Below, piece by piece: positions 38,362 through 46,987 of a stretch of 64,000 nucleotides of DNA (position 1 is the first letter of the stretch; every line of letters begins with the position of its first letter). The position numbers and the translations under genes were made by a program. Under the pieces are notes generated by a model that was given only the letters and a program-made list of their open reading frames with translations, was not told the origin of the DNA and did not search any database. Origin of the DNA: Negativicoccus succinicivorans. GTDB taxonomy: Bacteria; Bacillota; Negativicutes; Veillonellales; Negativicoccaceae. The DNA lies in contig NZ_JACHHI010000003.1 of NCBI RefSeq assembly GCF_014207605.1, positions 62,001 to 126,000 of the forward strand, in the 5' to 3' direction.

Positions 38362-39705
38362 ATGATGAAACGTACTTTTTTGTGGAGCGCGGTTGCGCTC
38401 AGCCTGCTTGCCGGAAGCGTTGCGTTTGCCGCGCCGACGCCCGCCATTGATCGTTATACCGTAGAACTGCCCGCTCACGAATATCTCACCGCGCCGGGTC
38501 AAACGAAACATGCCATCCCCCTCGGCTATGGTTCGGCCTTGACCTACAAAGGAACGACTCCTGACGGCGCGATTGAATTTTACGGCGTCACGGATCGCGG
38601 CCCGAATTTAGACAGCGTCCAATATCATGACGGCGATCAAAAGCTCAGCAGTAAAATTTTCCCCGTTCCCGATTACGCGCCGCGCATCGGCGTCATTCGC
38701 GTCAAAGACGGGAAAGCGACGGTCGTTTCATCATTTTCTTTGAAAAATAAAGCAGGCCAAGATATCAGCGGTCGTCCGATACCGCAAGGCGCTCTTGGTA
38801 ATACCGGCGAAATCGGCTTGGATCTGCAGTTCCGGCCGCTCGCCTATGACAAAAACGGTTTGGATCCGGAAGGACTTGCCGTCGATGCGCAAGGTCACTT
38901 CTGGCTGACCGATGAATACGGCCCGTTCCTTATCGAATACGACAGACAAGGTCGCGAACTTCGCCGCTTTGCTCCGGGCCAAGGCTTACCGAAAATTTTA
39001 CAGGAACGTCAACCCAACCGCGGCGCGGAAGGTTTGGCGATCACTCCCGCCGGCAAATTAATGGTGATGGTACAAAGCACGCTCAACGTCGGCGGCAAAA
39101 CGAAAAACGTCGCCAACTTTACCCGTCTCGTTCTCGTCGATCCGAAATCGGGCGACGTCAAAACATACGCTTACCCGATCACGCCAGGCTCTTATAAAAA
39201 GAACTCCGCGATGAAACTCGGCGACATCGCCGCCATCAATGATCACCAATTCCTGGTCATTGAGCAGGGTAAAGACGCGCAGGGAACGATGCAAAACCGC
39301 ATCTACAAAATCGATATCGCGAAAGCGACCGATATTACCGACATGACGTCCGGTCAGAACGCGCTGGAAGCGGATCAAGACGCGCTCGGCAAACTTTTCC
39401 AACCGGTGCAAAAAGATCTTTTCCTCGATCTCCGTCAGCATGGCTGGACGGTGGAAAAAGCGGAAGGTATCGTGCTTTTACCGGATAAAAAGACGCTCGC
39501 CATTGCAAATGACAATGACTTCGGCATCGCTCTCAAAATCGAAGGCGCCGCTGCCGGTCAAGATGATATTACGGAATATACTTACGATGCCAACCAACAA
39601 ATCCTCCGCGGCGCCGACGGCACGCCGACCCGTATTCGGGCGACGATGTCCGAAGGCCCCGACCCCTCGGTGTTGTGGCTGATCCACCTGCCGCAACCGC
39701 TTTGA
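38362..39705 (+). CDS. Exported esterase-like activity of phytase family protein
   Basis: A 447-aa secreted protein, signal peptide at residues 1-24 (SLLAGSVAFA/AP). The body is a beta-propeller-like esterase-like_phytase domain: GVTDRGPNLD, DPEGLAVDAQGHFWLTDEYGP, RGAEGLAITPAG, VEKAEGIVLL and IANDNDFGI repeat the blade pattern. The likely role is hydrolysis of a phosphoester or ester outside the membrane; the substrate is unknown. AAAGGAGG lies 12 bases before the ATG, longer than usual. Confidence 0.82.
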   Translation: MMKRTFLWSAVALSLLAGSVAFAAPTPAIDRYTVELPAHEYLTAPGQTKHAIPLGYGSALTYKGTTPDGAIEFYGVTDRGPNLDSVQYHDGDQKLSSKIFPVPDYAPRIGVIRVKDGKATVVSSFSLKNKAGQDISGRPIPQGALGNTGEIGLDLQFRPLAYDKNGLDPEGLAVDAQGHFWLTDEYGPFLIEYDRQGRELRRFAPGQGLPKILQERQPNRGAEGLAITPAGKLMVMVQSTLNVGGKTKNVANFTRLVLVDPKSGDVKTYAYPITPGSYKKNSAMKLGDIAAINDHQFLVIEQGKDAQGTMQNRIYKIDIAKATDITDMTSGQNALEADQDALGKLFQPVQKDLFLDLRQHGWTVEKAEGIVLLPDKKTLAIANDNDFGIALKIEGAAAGQDDITEYTYDANQQILRGADGTPTRIRATMSEGPDPSVLWLIHLPQPL

Positions 39706-39801
39706 TAACCAGGTACCCCCTTGTAGGCCCGGCCGTGCAGAATCGACACCGCGCGGCCGGATTGCTATGTACGCGCATTCCCCTTTCTTTCTCCTTTTCT
39801 A

Positions 39802-39838
39802 AAGAAAATACATCGCAAATGCGGTGTATTTTCTTTTA
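39802..39838 (+). terminator. Terminator of the phytase-like gene
   Basis: Long stem AAAGAAAATACA-CGCAAATGCG-TGTATTTTCTTT. Another GC-rich inverted repeat (CCGGCCG/CGGCCGG, 39729-39760) lies just after the stop without a T-run. Confidence 0.85.
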
Positions 39839-39896
39839 GGGAATATTCGTGTGCGTTCACTCCGCAATTTCGTCCGATGACGCTTGATTTTCACAT

Positions 39897-39925
39897 TTGA
39901 CATATTGCAGCATTTCCTCTACACG
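39897..39925 (+). promoter_or_regulatory. Promoter of candidate small RNA 1
   Basis: TTGACA (39897-39902), 17-bp spacer, TACACG (39920-39925). The spacer is nearly identical to that of the second promoter at 40059. Confidence 0.6.
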
Positions 39926-39930
39926 ACAAC

Positions 39931-40021
39931 AAGGAGCTGATTTTGGCGTTTTGGTCTCGTCTCCGTGGCAACTCAGATTGCAGGAACGAGTTATCCACGT
40001 TAAATATCGGCTCTGTTTTTA
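39931..40021 (+). ncRNA. Candidate small RNA 1
   Basis: No reading frame. Closing stem GAGCTGAT (39934-39941) with ATCGGCTC (40006-40013) followed by TGTTTTTA. Inside is a second arm CGTGG-CA-ACTC / GAGT-TAT-CCACG and a T/G-rich 5' single strand. It begins seven bases after a -10 element. Family not recognised. Confidence 0.5.
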
Positions 40022-40058
40022 TTGTCTGTGAATCTTTTCAAATCATACATCTTCACAT

Positions 40059-40087
40059 TTGACACTTTGCAGCATTTCCTCTACACT
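40059..40087 (+). promoter_or_regulatory. Promoter of candidate small RNA 2
   Basis: TTGACA (40059-40064), 17-bp spacer, TACACT (40082-40087). Together with the 39897 copy it forms a roughly 35-bp direct repeat that includes upstream TTCACATT and the whole spacer. Confidence 0.65.
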
Positions 40088-40092
40088 ACGAG

Positions 40093-40178
40093 CATAAGAA
40101 GCTGCTATCGATGAGGTATCAGTTACGGCGGAGCGATCCTCCCCGGCTGGTTTAAGCCCGGTAGCGGCTTCTATTTTT
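40093..40178 (+). ncRNA. Candidate small RNA 2
   Basis: A continuous 14-bp closing helix pairs 40097-40110 (AGAAGCTGCTATCG) with 40159-40172 (CGGTAGCGGCTTCT; three G-U pairs), followed by ATTTTTGTT. Inside are GGAG-CGATC-CTCC and GGCT-GGTTTA-AGCC hairpins and a short GAT/ATC arm, giving a multibranched shape. It does not match any riboswitch I know. Confidence 0.55.
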
Positions 40179-40180
40179 GT

Positions 40181-40303
40181 TACCTGCCAATTTTTTCAAA
40201 CTATATTTCCCGTAAGTTCCTACCGCCTTGCATCGTCATTGTATACGCCCGAAAACGCGCAAATGCTCCGCGCACTTTCTTTCCATATCGTTTTTACGCA
40301 AGC
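40181..40303. other. Intergenic sequence, nothing recognised
   Basis: About 120 bases between candidate small RNA 2 and the ABC operon terminator with no gene, repeat or clear signal. Confidence 0.4.
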
Positions 40304-40333
40304 AAAAAGCCCCGTTATAACGGGGTTTTTTAT
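40304..40333. terminator. Bidirectional intrinsic terminator
   Basis: Palindromic CCCCGTTATAACGGGG stem with A5 and T6 flanks; ends the amino-acid ABC operon on the minus strand. Confidence 0.9.
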
Positions 40334-40335
40334 TT

Positions 40336-41100
40336 TTATCGGTTGCCGATCATGGACGCGAGAAACGCCTGCGTGCGTTCACTCCGCGGGGCAGTGAAAA
40401 TTTGCTCGGGCGTACCTTCTTCTTCCACTACGCCGTCAACCATAAATAAAATCTGGTCGGCGACCGAACGGGCAAAAGCCATCTCGTGCGTCACGAGAAT
40501 CATCGTGAGTTTTTCTTCCGCGAGCCGCTGAATAGTTTTTAAGACTTCACCGGTAAGTTCCGGATCCAGCGCGGACGTCGGTTCATCAAAGAGCATGATT
40601 TGCGGCTCCATCGCCAAGGCGCGGGCAATGGCGACACGCTGCTTCTGCCCGCCGGAGAGTTGGCTCGGATACACATCTTTTTTCGTGTAAAGACCGACGC
40701 GTTCGAGTTGCGCTTCCGCCATCGGCAAAATGTCCTGTTTTTTCATGCCCTTGACAATTTGCGGCGCGATCATAATGTTATCCAATACCGTCATGTGCGG
40801 GAAAAGATTAAACTGCTGAAAGACCATGCCCATTTTACGGCAAATCTTTTGAATTTCTTCCGGTTTGGCATATACGCTGCCGGCTTCGCTGTCGGTCGCG
40901 AGCGCTTTACCGTCGACCAAAATCGTGCCTCGGTCAATGGTTTCCAAGTGGCACAGACAACGCAGAAATGTGCTTTTGCCGCTGCCGGACGGACCGATGA
41001 CCGAGGTCACGCCGCCGCGCTCGCGCAGCAACGTGCAGCCGCGCAAGACTTCTGTCGTACCGAATTTTTTGTGGATATTTTCCATTTCAATAAAAGCCAT
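40336..41100 (-). CDS. Polar amino-acid ABC transporter ATPase (GlnQ-like)
   Basis: Cytoplasmic energising subunit, 254 aa. Walker [11 protein letters not shown]-loop [13 protein letters not shown], signature LSGGQKQR, Walker [15 protein letters not shown] and switch histidine in VTHEMAFA are canonical, with the GlnQ-type C-terminus. It is nine bases downstream of the permease gene. The 10-residue insertion [13 protein letters not shown] before the Q-loop is uncommon but seen in some family members. Confidence 0.95.
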   Translation of the reverse strand: MAFIEMENIHKKFGTTEVLRGCTLLRERGGVTSVIGPSGSGKSTFLRCLCHLETIDRGTILVDGKALATDSEAGSVYAKPEEIQKICRKMGMVFQQFNLFPHMTVLDNIMIAPQIVKGMKKQDILPMAEAQLERVGLYTKKDVYPSQLSGGQKQRVAIARALAMEPQIMLFDEPTSALDPELTGEVLKTIQRLAEEKLTMILVTHEMAFARSVADQILFMVDGVVEEEGTPEQIFTAPRSERTQAFLASMIGNR

Positions 41101-41109
41101 ACGTGCCTC

Positions 41110-41763
41110 CTAATCTTCGTACACAGCGAAGTGTTTTTCCAGTCGCGTTAAAATTTTCGTCAGGAAGAACGTACAGATGAGGTAAATCACGCCCGCCACG
41201 AAAAACGCGGTCGTATCGAAATCGCGCTGCACGACGCTGCGTGTCAGTCGCATCAAATCGTCCATCGCGAGTACATAGACCAAGGACGTATCTTTCAAGA
41301 GAGTAATGGTTTCGTTACCGACCGGAGCGAGAACCCGTTTGACGACCTGCGGCAAAATGATGTAACGCATCGTTTGCGGGTACGTGAAGCCGAGCACCTT
41401 GGCCCCTTCATACTGACCGCGGCTGATGTTTTGGATGCCGCCGCGGAAAATTTCCGCAAAGTACGCCGCATAGTTGGCGACGAACGCGATCAGGGCCGCC
41501 GTAAAGTCCCCGAACTGGATGGAAACGCCGGGAATGAGCGGCAATCCGTAATAGATGAACAGGATCTGCAGCATCAGCGGCGTACCGCGCATAACGTAAA
41601 TATAGGCCGCCACGAGTTCGCGGATCGGTTTCCAGCTGCGCACGCGGAAAATCGCCAGCAAAACGCCAAGCGGTAACGATAAGACGATCGTCAGGAAAAA
41701 AATTTCCGCCGTCACCTTTAAGCCCGACAACAACGTCGGTAAAATTGAAACAATGTAATCCAT
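41110..41763 (-). CDS. Polar amino-acid ABC transporter permease
   Basis: Membrane subunit of the HisMQ/GlnP type, 217 aa with five membrane segments. The EAA coupling loop is GAKVLGFTYPQTMRYIILPQVVKRVLAPVGNE (residues ~137-168), preceded by the FRGGIQNISRGQYEGA motif. A homodimer is inferred as there is one permease gene. Translation follows an intercistronic hairpin. Confidence 0.93.
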   Translation of the reverse strand: MDYIVSILPTLLSGLKVTAEIFFLTIVLSLPLGVLLAIFRVRSWKPIRELVAAYIYVMRGTPLMLQILFIYYGLPLIPGVSIQFGDFTAALIAFVANYAAYFAEIFRGGIQNISRGQYEGAKVLGFTYPQTMRYIILPQVVKRVLAPVGNETITLLKDTSLVYVLAMDDLMRLTRSVVQRDFDTTAFFVAGVIYLICTFFLTKILTRLEKHFAVYED

Positions 41764-41781
41764 TTTCTATCCTCTCTCAGC

Positions 41782-41808
41782 AAACAGGCCGGTCATCCCG
41801 GCCTGTTT
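41782..41808. promoter_or_regulatory. Intercistronic stem-loop between binding protein and permease
   Basis: Perfect 11-bp arms AAACAGGCCGG/CCGGCCTGTTT with a TCATC loop. On the minus strand only three T follow, so it is more likely an mRNA-stabilising or attenuating hairpin than a full terminator. Confidence 0.6.
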
Positions 41809-41834
41809 TTACTTGGTTATGCGCTTTCCTTCGC

Positions 41835-42635
41835 TCAGTTCATGACATCTTTGCCGAACCATTTTTTGGAGATCTTCTCTCCCGTTCCATCGGCTTTGAT
41901 TTCACCGATCGCCCGATCAATCGCCTTTTTGAGTTCGGCGGAATCTTTACGCATGCCCACGCCGTATACTTCGGTCGCCAAGACCTTCGGCAATTCATAG
42001 AAAGTATCCGGTTTCTTCGTCATGTAGTAACGTCCGACAACGCCGTCCACCAACACCGCATCAATACGGCCGATTTCCAAGTCCATCAACGCATCCGTAT
42101 AGACCGCATACAGGCGTAATTCTTTAAAGGAATTTTTCAAATCCGGCAATTTCGCCAGCGCGTCAATTCCCGTGCCGCCTTCCTGCGTGCCGACAATTTT
42201 ACCAGCCAGCGAATCTATATCCTTCAAATCCGCGCGGGATTTCAATGTAACGATAATCTGATCATTGTGCATGTAAGGTTCGGAGAAATCGATTTTTTCT
42301 TTACGTTGATCCGTAATCGTCAGCCCGTTCCAAAGAAGGTCAACGCGTTTGGCGGTAAGTTCCGCTTCCTTGCTCGCCCAATCAATCGGTTTGAATTCCA
42401 TTTGTATGCCGGTACGTTTACCGACTTCTTTCGCCAGCTCGATATCAAAGCCTGTCAATTCGCCTTTTTCATCGCGGAAGCCCATCGGCGGGAAATTATC
42501 GTCTAAGCCGACAACGACTTTCGTCGGTAATTTTGTGTCCGCTGCGGCCGGTTTCGCATCGTTACCGCAACCTGCCAACACGCCGACTACACCGAGACCG
42601 ATTAATGCTGTGACTGTCATTTTTTTCCAGTTCAT
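41835..42635 (-). CDS. Amino-acid ABC transporter substrate-binding lipoprotein
   Basis: A 266-aa binding protein. Lipoprotein signal with lipobox VLAGC (Cys at about residue 23). The SBP_bac_3 fold is clear: VGLDDNFPPMGFRDEKGELTGFDIELAKEVGKR, DLLWNGLTITDQRKEKIDFSEPY, GTQEGGTGID and the C-terminal ISKKWFG. Ligand probably a polar amino acid such as cystine, glutamine or arginine. The start is the ATG at 42635 after AGGAGGT. It heads the operon after a short leader peptide. Confidence 0.93.
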   Translation of the reverse strand: MNWKKMTVTALIGLGVVGVLAGCGNDAKPAAADTKLPTKVVVGLDDNFPPMGFRDEKGELTGFDIELAKEVGKRTGIQMEFKPIDWASKEAELTAKRVDLLWNGLTITDQRKEKIDFSEPYMHNDQIIVTLKSRADLKDIDSLAGKIVGTQEGGTGIDALAKLPDLKNSFKELRLYAVYTDALMDLEIGRIDAVLVDGVVGRYYMTKKPDTFYELPKVLATEVYGVGMRKDSAELKKAIDRAIGEIKADGTGEKISKKWFGKDVMN

Positions 42636-42689
42636 GAGAATACCTCCTATACGTGACTTTTCTGTCATAAATAATTTTGCATTTTATTT

Positions 42690-42800
42690 TTATATCATTT
42701 CGCGGGTCGCATGATGTCGCGCACCACCCGCCGTTTCCAACGCTCGCTCGAGCGCTACTACCGTGCCTGAAAAACGATTCAAGGCAATCCGCCATCGCAT
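42690..42800 (-). CDS. Candidate 36-aa leader peptide
   Basis: ATG at 42800 with AAAGGAG nine bases upstream; ends with TAA at 42690. The peptide starts MRWRIALNRFSGTVVALERA and is Arg/Ala-rich. It is a GC-rich patch inside very AT-rich flanks, as expected for coding sequence, and lies between the operon promoter and the binding-protein gene. A regulatory uORF for the amino-acid transporter is inferred; no matching terminator hairpin is seen. Confidence 0.5.
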   Translation of the reverse strand: MRWRIALNRFSGTVVALERALETAGGARHHATREMI

Positions 42801-42832
42801 GTGACCACACTCCTTTATCTGATGATATGACT

Positions 42833-42862
42833 ATAATACTTTACTTTGATAAAAAAGTAAAG
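42833..42862 (-). promoter_or_regulatory. Promoter and operator of the amino-acid ABC operon
   Basis: TTTACT (42856-42861 on the minus strand), 17-bp spacer, TATTAT (42833-42838). A perfect inverted repeat CTTTACTTT-N6-AAAGTAAAG (42839-42862) fills the spacer and covers the -35, a likely repressor site. Confidence 0.7.
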
Positions 42863-42911
42863 AGATAAATTAATTTTTCTAAAAATTTTTTTGTATTTAA
42901 ATTTTTTGCAC

Positions 42912-42940
42912 AAAAAAAGAATGCCCTACGGCATTCTTTT
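42912..42940 (-). terminator. Terminator of the purine operon and DUF456 gene
   Basis: AAGAATGCC-GTA-GGGCATTCTT stem followed by T-run on the minus strand, overlapping the stop of the DUF456 gene. Confidence 0.88.
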
Positions 42941-43466
42941 AATGGATCGTCGCGCCTGTCTGCGCAACAATGGCGATGAAAACCACCGTCGTTAAAACAA
43001 AAAGTGAAATCACCACTTTGAGTCCCGTCCCGATCAGTTGCGCTATCGCGGCGCTGATCGCTACCGATTTCGCGGCCTGCTGATCTTTATGCTCATAATA
43101 AACGGCCGCATAGGTGGCGACAAACACGCCGATGACGACGCCGATCAGCGAGCCGACAATCGGCAAGATGCCGCTGCCTATGATGCCGCCCAAAATACCG
43201 CCGCCCACGGCGATCATTTGCGTTTTCCAGCCGCGCCGCTTACGCCGCACACCGATCATGCCCGCAAGGAATTCGATGACTTCCCCCAAGACGAGCGCGC
43301 CGACCAGCAACGCGACCGCCGTCACGGAAAATAAACGAAAACCGTCCAGCAGACCGAAGCCCACCAGCACCAGCATCATAGCGTAGTTGCCCGGCAACCC
43401 CGCCGCCGTCGCCGCGATGCAGCAAATCAGGAGAAAGACGAGGATAAATACCAAGATTGTGTTCAC
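42939..43466 (-). CDS. DUF456 membrane protein
   Basis: A 175-aa membrane protein with about five hydrophobic segments; GNYAMMLVLVGFGLLDGF, ALVLGEVIEFLAGMIGVRRK and the glycine-rich IAVGGGILGGIIGSGI stretch are typical of DUF456. Function unknown. The start is GTG at 43466 after GGGAGGG. It follows purD by 25 bases and shares the terminator, so it is probably the last gene of the purine operon. Confidence 0.85.
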   Translation of the reverse strand: MNTILVFILVFLLICCIAATAAGLPGNYAMMLVLVGFGLLDGFRLFSVTAVALLVGALVLGEVIEFLAGMIGVRRKRRGWKTQMIAVGGGILGGIIGSGILPIVGSLIGVVIGVFVATYAAVYYEHKDQQAAKSVAISAAIAQLIGTGLKVVISLFVLTTVVFIAIVAQTGATIH

Positions 43467-43491
43467 AGTTCGTCCCTCCCGTCACGCGCAC

Positions 43492-44769
43492 TTATTTTTG
43501 CGTACGCAATAATTCTTTATCGGCAATATCCGTACGAAATTGCATGCCGTCAAATTCAATTTTCGAAAGAGCCTGATAGGCGGCTTCTTTCGCTTCCGCC
43601 AACCCGGGGCGTACGGCGACAACGTCCAAGACTCGACCGCCGTCGGTAAAATACGAGTCATCGATATGACGCGTTCCCGCGTGAAAGACGAGCGCATCCT
43701 GCGCGGCCGCCTCGGCAAGCCCCGTGATGCGATCACCGCGGTACGTTTTGCGCGGATAGCCGAACGATGCCGCCACTACGCACACCGCATGCGCGTTCAG
43801 CCAACGCAAACGCACCTGATCAATATGTCCCGTGCAAATTTTTTCCATGATATCCGCAAGATCACTGTCCAAAAGCGGCAACAATACCTGCGTTTCCGGA
43901 TCGCCGAAACGGCAGTTAAATTCCACCACTTTCGGCCCGTCCGCCGTGATCATCAACCCCGCGTATAATACGCCGCGGAACGGTGATCCTTCCGCCACGA
44001 GAGCGGCCGCCGTCGGTTTCAAAATTTGTTCCACCGCGGCTTCGTACACCGCGTCCGTCACCACCGCGGCCGGCGCGAACGCGCCCATGCCGCCGGTATT
44101 CGGACCGCGATCATCGGTCAACAAACGTTTATGATCCTGCGCGGGAATCATGGGGATGACCGTTTCCCCGTCGACGAATGCCAACAGGCTCGCTTCTTCG
44201 CCGACCATGAATTCTTCAATAATAATTTTTTCACCGGCGCTGCCGAACGCGTCACCGGTCAACATGGAGTGAATCGCCTCCACCGCGTCTTCATACGTCT
44301 CCGCAATGACAACGCCCTTACCGGCCGCCAGACCGTCCGCTTTGATTACATACGGCGCCTGCATTTCATCCAAAAAGGCAATGGCTTTATCGGCATCGGT
44401 AAAACTGCCGTACGCCGCCGTCGGAATGTGGTAACGAGCGAAAAGATCTTTGGCGAACACCTTGGAACTTTCAATGCGCGCCGCCGCCTGCGTCGGGCCG
44501 AAAACGAGAATTTCCCGTTTTGTGAGCACATCGACGATACCGTCGGCCAACGGTCCTTCACTGCCGACCACGACGAGATCCGGCGCCTGCATCGTAATAA
44601 TATCCGCCAGTTCCGCCGTGCTGTTCCAATCCAACGGCAAATATTCCGCCACTTCATGCATGCCGTAACGACCGGGAACGGCCACGATTTCGCTGACGCG
44701 TTCACTCTGCGCAAGCTTCCAGGCGAGTGCGTGTTCACGACCGCCGTTACCTACCAAGACGATTTTCAT
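43492..44769 (-). CDS. purD: Phosphoribosylamine-glycine ligase
   Basis: Second step of purine synthesis (PRA + glycine + ATP to GAR); 425 aa. MKIVLVGNGGREHALAWKLAQS is the standard start, followed by the ATP-grasp motifs YVIKADGLAAGKGV, DHKRLLTDDRGPNTGGMGA and VVEFNCRFGDPETQ. The start is the ATG at 44769 after AAGGAG; a much longer upstream frame overlaps purH antisense-free but lacks homology. Last pur gene of the operon. Confidence 0.96.
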   Translation of the reverse strand: MKIVLVGNGGREHALAWKLAQSERVSEIVAVPGRYGMHEVAEYLPLDWNSTAELADIITMQAPDLVVVGSEGPLADGIVDVLTKREILVFGPTQAAARIESSKVFAKDLFARYHIPTAAYGSFTDADKAIAFLDEMQAPYVIKADGLAAGKGVVIAETYEDAVEAIHSMLTGDAFGSAGEKIIIEEFMVGEEASLLAFVDGETVIPMIPAQDHKRLLTDDRGPNTGGMGAFAPAAVVTDAVYEAAVEQILKPTAAALVAEGSPFRGVLYAGLMITADGPKVVEFNCRFGDPETQVLLPLLDSDLADIMEKICTGHIDQVRLRWLNAHAVCVVAASFGYPRKTYRGDRITGLAEAAAQDALVFHAGTRHIDDSYFTDGGRVLDVVAVRPGLAEAKEAAYQALSKIEFDGMQFRTDIADKELLRTQK

Positions 44770-44797
44770 ACCATTGCTCCTTATATTTGTGTTCGTA

Positions 44798-46363
44798 TCA
44801 GCCGTGTCGGAAATGCCGCGTACCCGTGCAAACCATTGCGATACCAGCAGCATCCGCCGCCGCAATAGATTCCTGATCGCGAATGGATCCGCCCGGTTGA
44901 ATGATCGCCGTGATGCCGGCTTGCGCCGCCGTTTCCACGGTATCACCGAACGGGAAAAACGCATCGGAAGCAAGCACCGCGCCTTTTGCCTTCGCGCCTG
45001 CCTGTTCCAAGGCGATCTTCGCCGCGCCGACACGATTCATCTGTCCCGCGCCAATCCCGAGCGTCGCTTTCGCGTCGGTCACGACAATCGCATTCGATTT
45101 GACATGACGCACGACCGCCCAAGCGAGACGCAGGGCTTGCATTTCTTCCGCCGTCGGTTGCCGCTTGGTAACGACCTGCCATGTCGCTTCGTCGTCCTGA
45201 CGGTCATCGGCGTCTTGCAACAAAAGGCCGCCGGAAATGTGTTTCAGCTGCCAATCGCCTTCCTGCGGAGCATCGGCTTCCAATAAGCGAATATTTTTCT
45301 TTTCCGATAACAATGCCAACGCGTCGGGGCTGAACTTCGGCGCGATGACGACTTCAAAAAAGATCGGACGCATTTTTTCCGCGGCCGCCAGATCCACTTC
45401 ACGATTGCAAGCGACAATGCCGCCGTACGCGGAAACATCATCCGCGGCAAACGCCCGCGTAAAGGCTTCGGCCATATCTTCGCCGACGGCAAAACCGCAC
45501 GGATTCGTATGTTTTATAATAGCACAACTCGGCGTTGTAAGGGAACACGCAAGCTGCCAAGCCGCTTCCGTATCGACCAAGTTATTATAGGAAAGTTCTT
45601 TGCCGTGAAGCTGCTTGGCGTTGGCTACGCCGCCTTTGCTGCCGGGCGTCCGGTAAAACGCCGCCTGCTGATGCGGATTTTCACCGTAACGCAGATCCAT
45701 GACCTTTTCCATATGCAGCTCAAATTGCTGCGGAAATGCCGATTCTGACGTTTTTGCCGGCGTCTCGGTCGATTCTTCGTCCGGTGACTGCGCCGCCAAA
45801 TATTGCGCGATTTTCGCATCGTACGCCGCGGTATGCGCAAACGCGGCCTGCGCCAATCCGAACCGATAGTGATCACTGACCGTACCTTCACTGACATGTT
45901 CCGCCAGATCCTCGTACTGCGCGGGGCTGGTGACGACAAGCACATCGCGCCAGTTTTTGGCCGCCGCGCGAATCATCGACGGCCCGCCGATATCGATCTG
46001 TTCGATCGCGTCCGCCAATGTCACGCCGGGCTTGGCGATCGTTTCCGCAAACGGATACAAATTGACGACGACAATATCGATCGGCGTAATGCCGTGCTGC
46101 GCCAGCGCCTCCATATGATCCGGATGATCGCGCCGCGCCAGGATCCCGGCATGCACCATGGGGTGCAGCGTTTTGACGCGACCGTCGAGCATTTCGGGAA
46201 ATTGCGTGACCGTTTCGACCGGAGTCACTTCCACTCCCGCCTTTTGCAACGCGGCCAATGTTCCTCCCGTGGAAATTAATTCATACCCCGCCCCTGAAAG
46301 TTGCTGCGCAAGTTTCACAATCCCCGTTTTATCGGAGACACTCAGTAAAGCCCGTCTGGCCAT
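44798..46363 (-). CDS. purH: Bifunctional AICAR transformylase/IMP cyclohydrolase
   Basis: Final two steps to IMP; 521 aa. N-terminal MGS-like cyclohydrolase (ALLSVSDKTGIVKLAQQL, RVKTLHPMVHAGIL) and C-terminal transformylase (LRYGENPHQQAAFY, SNAIVVTDAKATLGIGAGQMNRV, DAFFPFGDTVE). The start is the ATG at 46363 after GGGAGGAG. About 45 acidic residues (SPDEESTETPAKTSES) sit between the domains. Two bases follow the purN stop. Confidence 0.96.
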   Translation of the reverse strand: MARRALLSVSDKTGIVKLAQQLSGAGYELISTGGTLAALQKAGVEVTPVETVTQFPEMLDGRVKTLHPMVHAGILARRDHPDHMEALAQHGITPIDIVVVNLYPFAETIAKPGVTLADAIEQIDIGGPSMIRAAAKNWRDVLVVTSPAQYEDLAEHVSEGTVSDHYRFGLAQAAFAHTAAYDAKIAQYLAAQSPDEESTETPAKTSESAFPQQFELHMEKVMDLRYGENPHQQAAFYRTPGSKGGVANAKQLHGKELSYNNLVDTEAAWQLACSLTTPSCAIIKHTNPCGFAVGEDMAEAFTRAFAADDVSAYGGIVACNREVDLAAAEKMRPIFFEVVIAPKFSPDALALLSEKKNIRLLEADAPQEGDWQLKHISGGLLLQDADDRQDDEATWQVVTKRQPTAEEMQALRLAWAVVRHVKSNAIVVTDAKATLGIGAGQMNRVGAAKIALEQAGAKAKGAVLASDAFFPFGDTVETAAQAGITAIIQPGGSIRDQESIAAADAAGIAMVCTGTRHFRHG

Positions 46364-46365
46364 AG

Positions 46366-46986
46366 TCACTCCTCCCCCGACGCCATACGCCGTACCACTT
46401 TCCGTTTCACTATGCAAAGTTCATCACGGCATAACGCCGCCATCGCCTCTACATAGGTCGGATGTTCTACTGTTAAAATACGTTCGGCAAGCGATGTTTC
46501 GTCATCACTTGCAAATACCGGTACCACCGTCTGCATAATAATCGGACCGCTGTCCATGCCCGCGTCGACAAAATGCACGGTGCAACCGCTCACTTTAACG
46601 CCGGCATCAATCGCCTGACGTTGCGCATGCAATCCGGGGAATGACGGTAAAAGCGCCGGATGAATATTGACGATCCGCCCCTCGTACACCGCTAAAATCG
46701 GCGCGCCGACAATCCGCATATAGCCCGCCAGGCAAATATAATCGGGCGCATACGGGCGCAGCATTTCCACGACCGCGTTTTCGTAAGCGGCTTTATCCGC
46801 AAATTCCCGCGGCGCAAACGCGTGGCAATCGACGCCCGCCGCCCGCGCCATCGCAAGCGCGGGGGCGTCGGGGTGATCGCTGAACAAAACGACCGGCCGC
46901 GCCTCGATCAAACCGCTGCGGCACGCGTCGATCAGCGCCCGGGCATTCGAGCCGCGCCCGGACGCGAAGATAGCTAACTTTTTCAT
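46366..46986 (-). CDS. purN: Phosphoribosylglycinamide formyltransferase
   Basis: Transfers formyl from 10-formyl-THF to GAR; 206 aa. MKKLAIFASGRGSNARALIDAC, the catalytic NIHPALLPSFPGLHAQRQAIDAGVKVSGCTVHFVDAGMDSGPII (Asn-His-Asp) are standard. The ATG at 46986 begins one base after the purM stop; no separate ribosome site is seen, so it probably relies on reinitiation. Confidence 0.95.
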   Translation of the reverse strand: MKKLAIFASGRGSNARALIDACRSGLIEARPVVLFSDHPDAPALAMARAAGVDCHAFAPREFADKAAYENAVVEMLRPYAPDYICLAGYMRIVGAPILAVYEGRIVNIHPALLPSFPGLHAQRQAIDAGVKVSGCTVHFVDAGMDSGPIIMQTVVPVFASDDETSLAERILTVEHPTYVEAMAALCRDELCIVKRKVVRRMASGEE

Positions 46987-46987
46987 A

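Noticed and set aside
42562-42810. 82-codon frame overlapping the binding-protein leader
   Set aside because: Runs into the binding-protein gene in another frame and lacks a ribosome site; the 36-codon frame at 42690-42800 is better supported.
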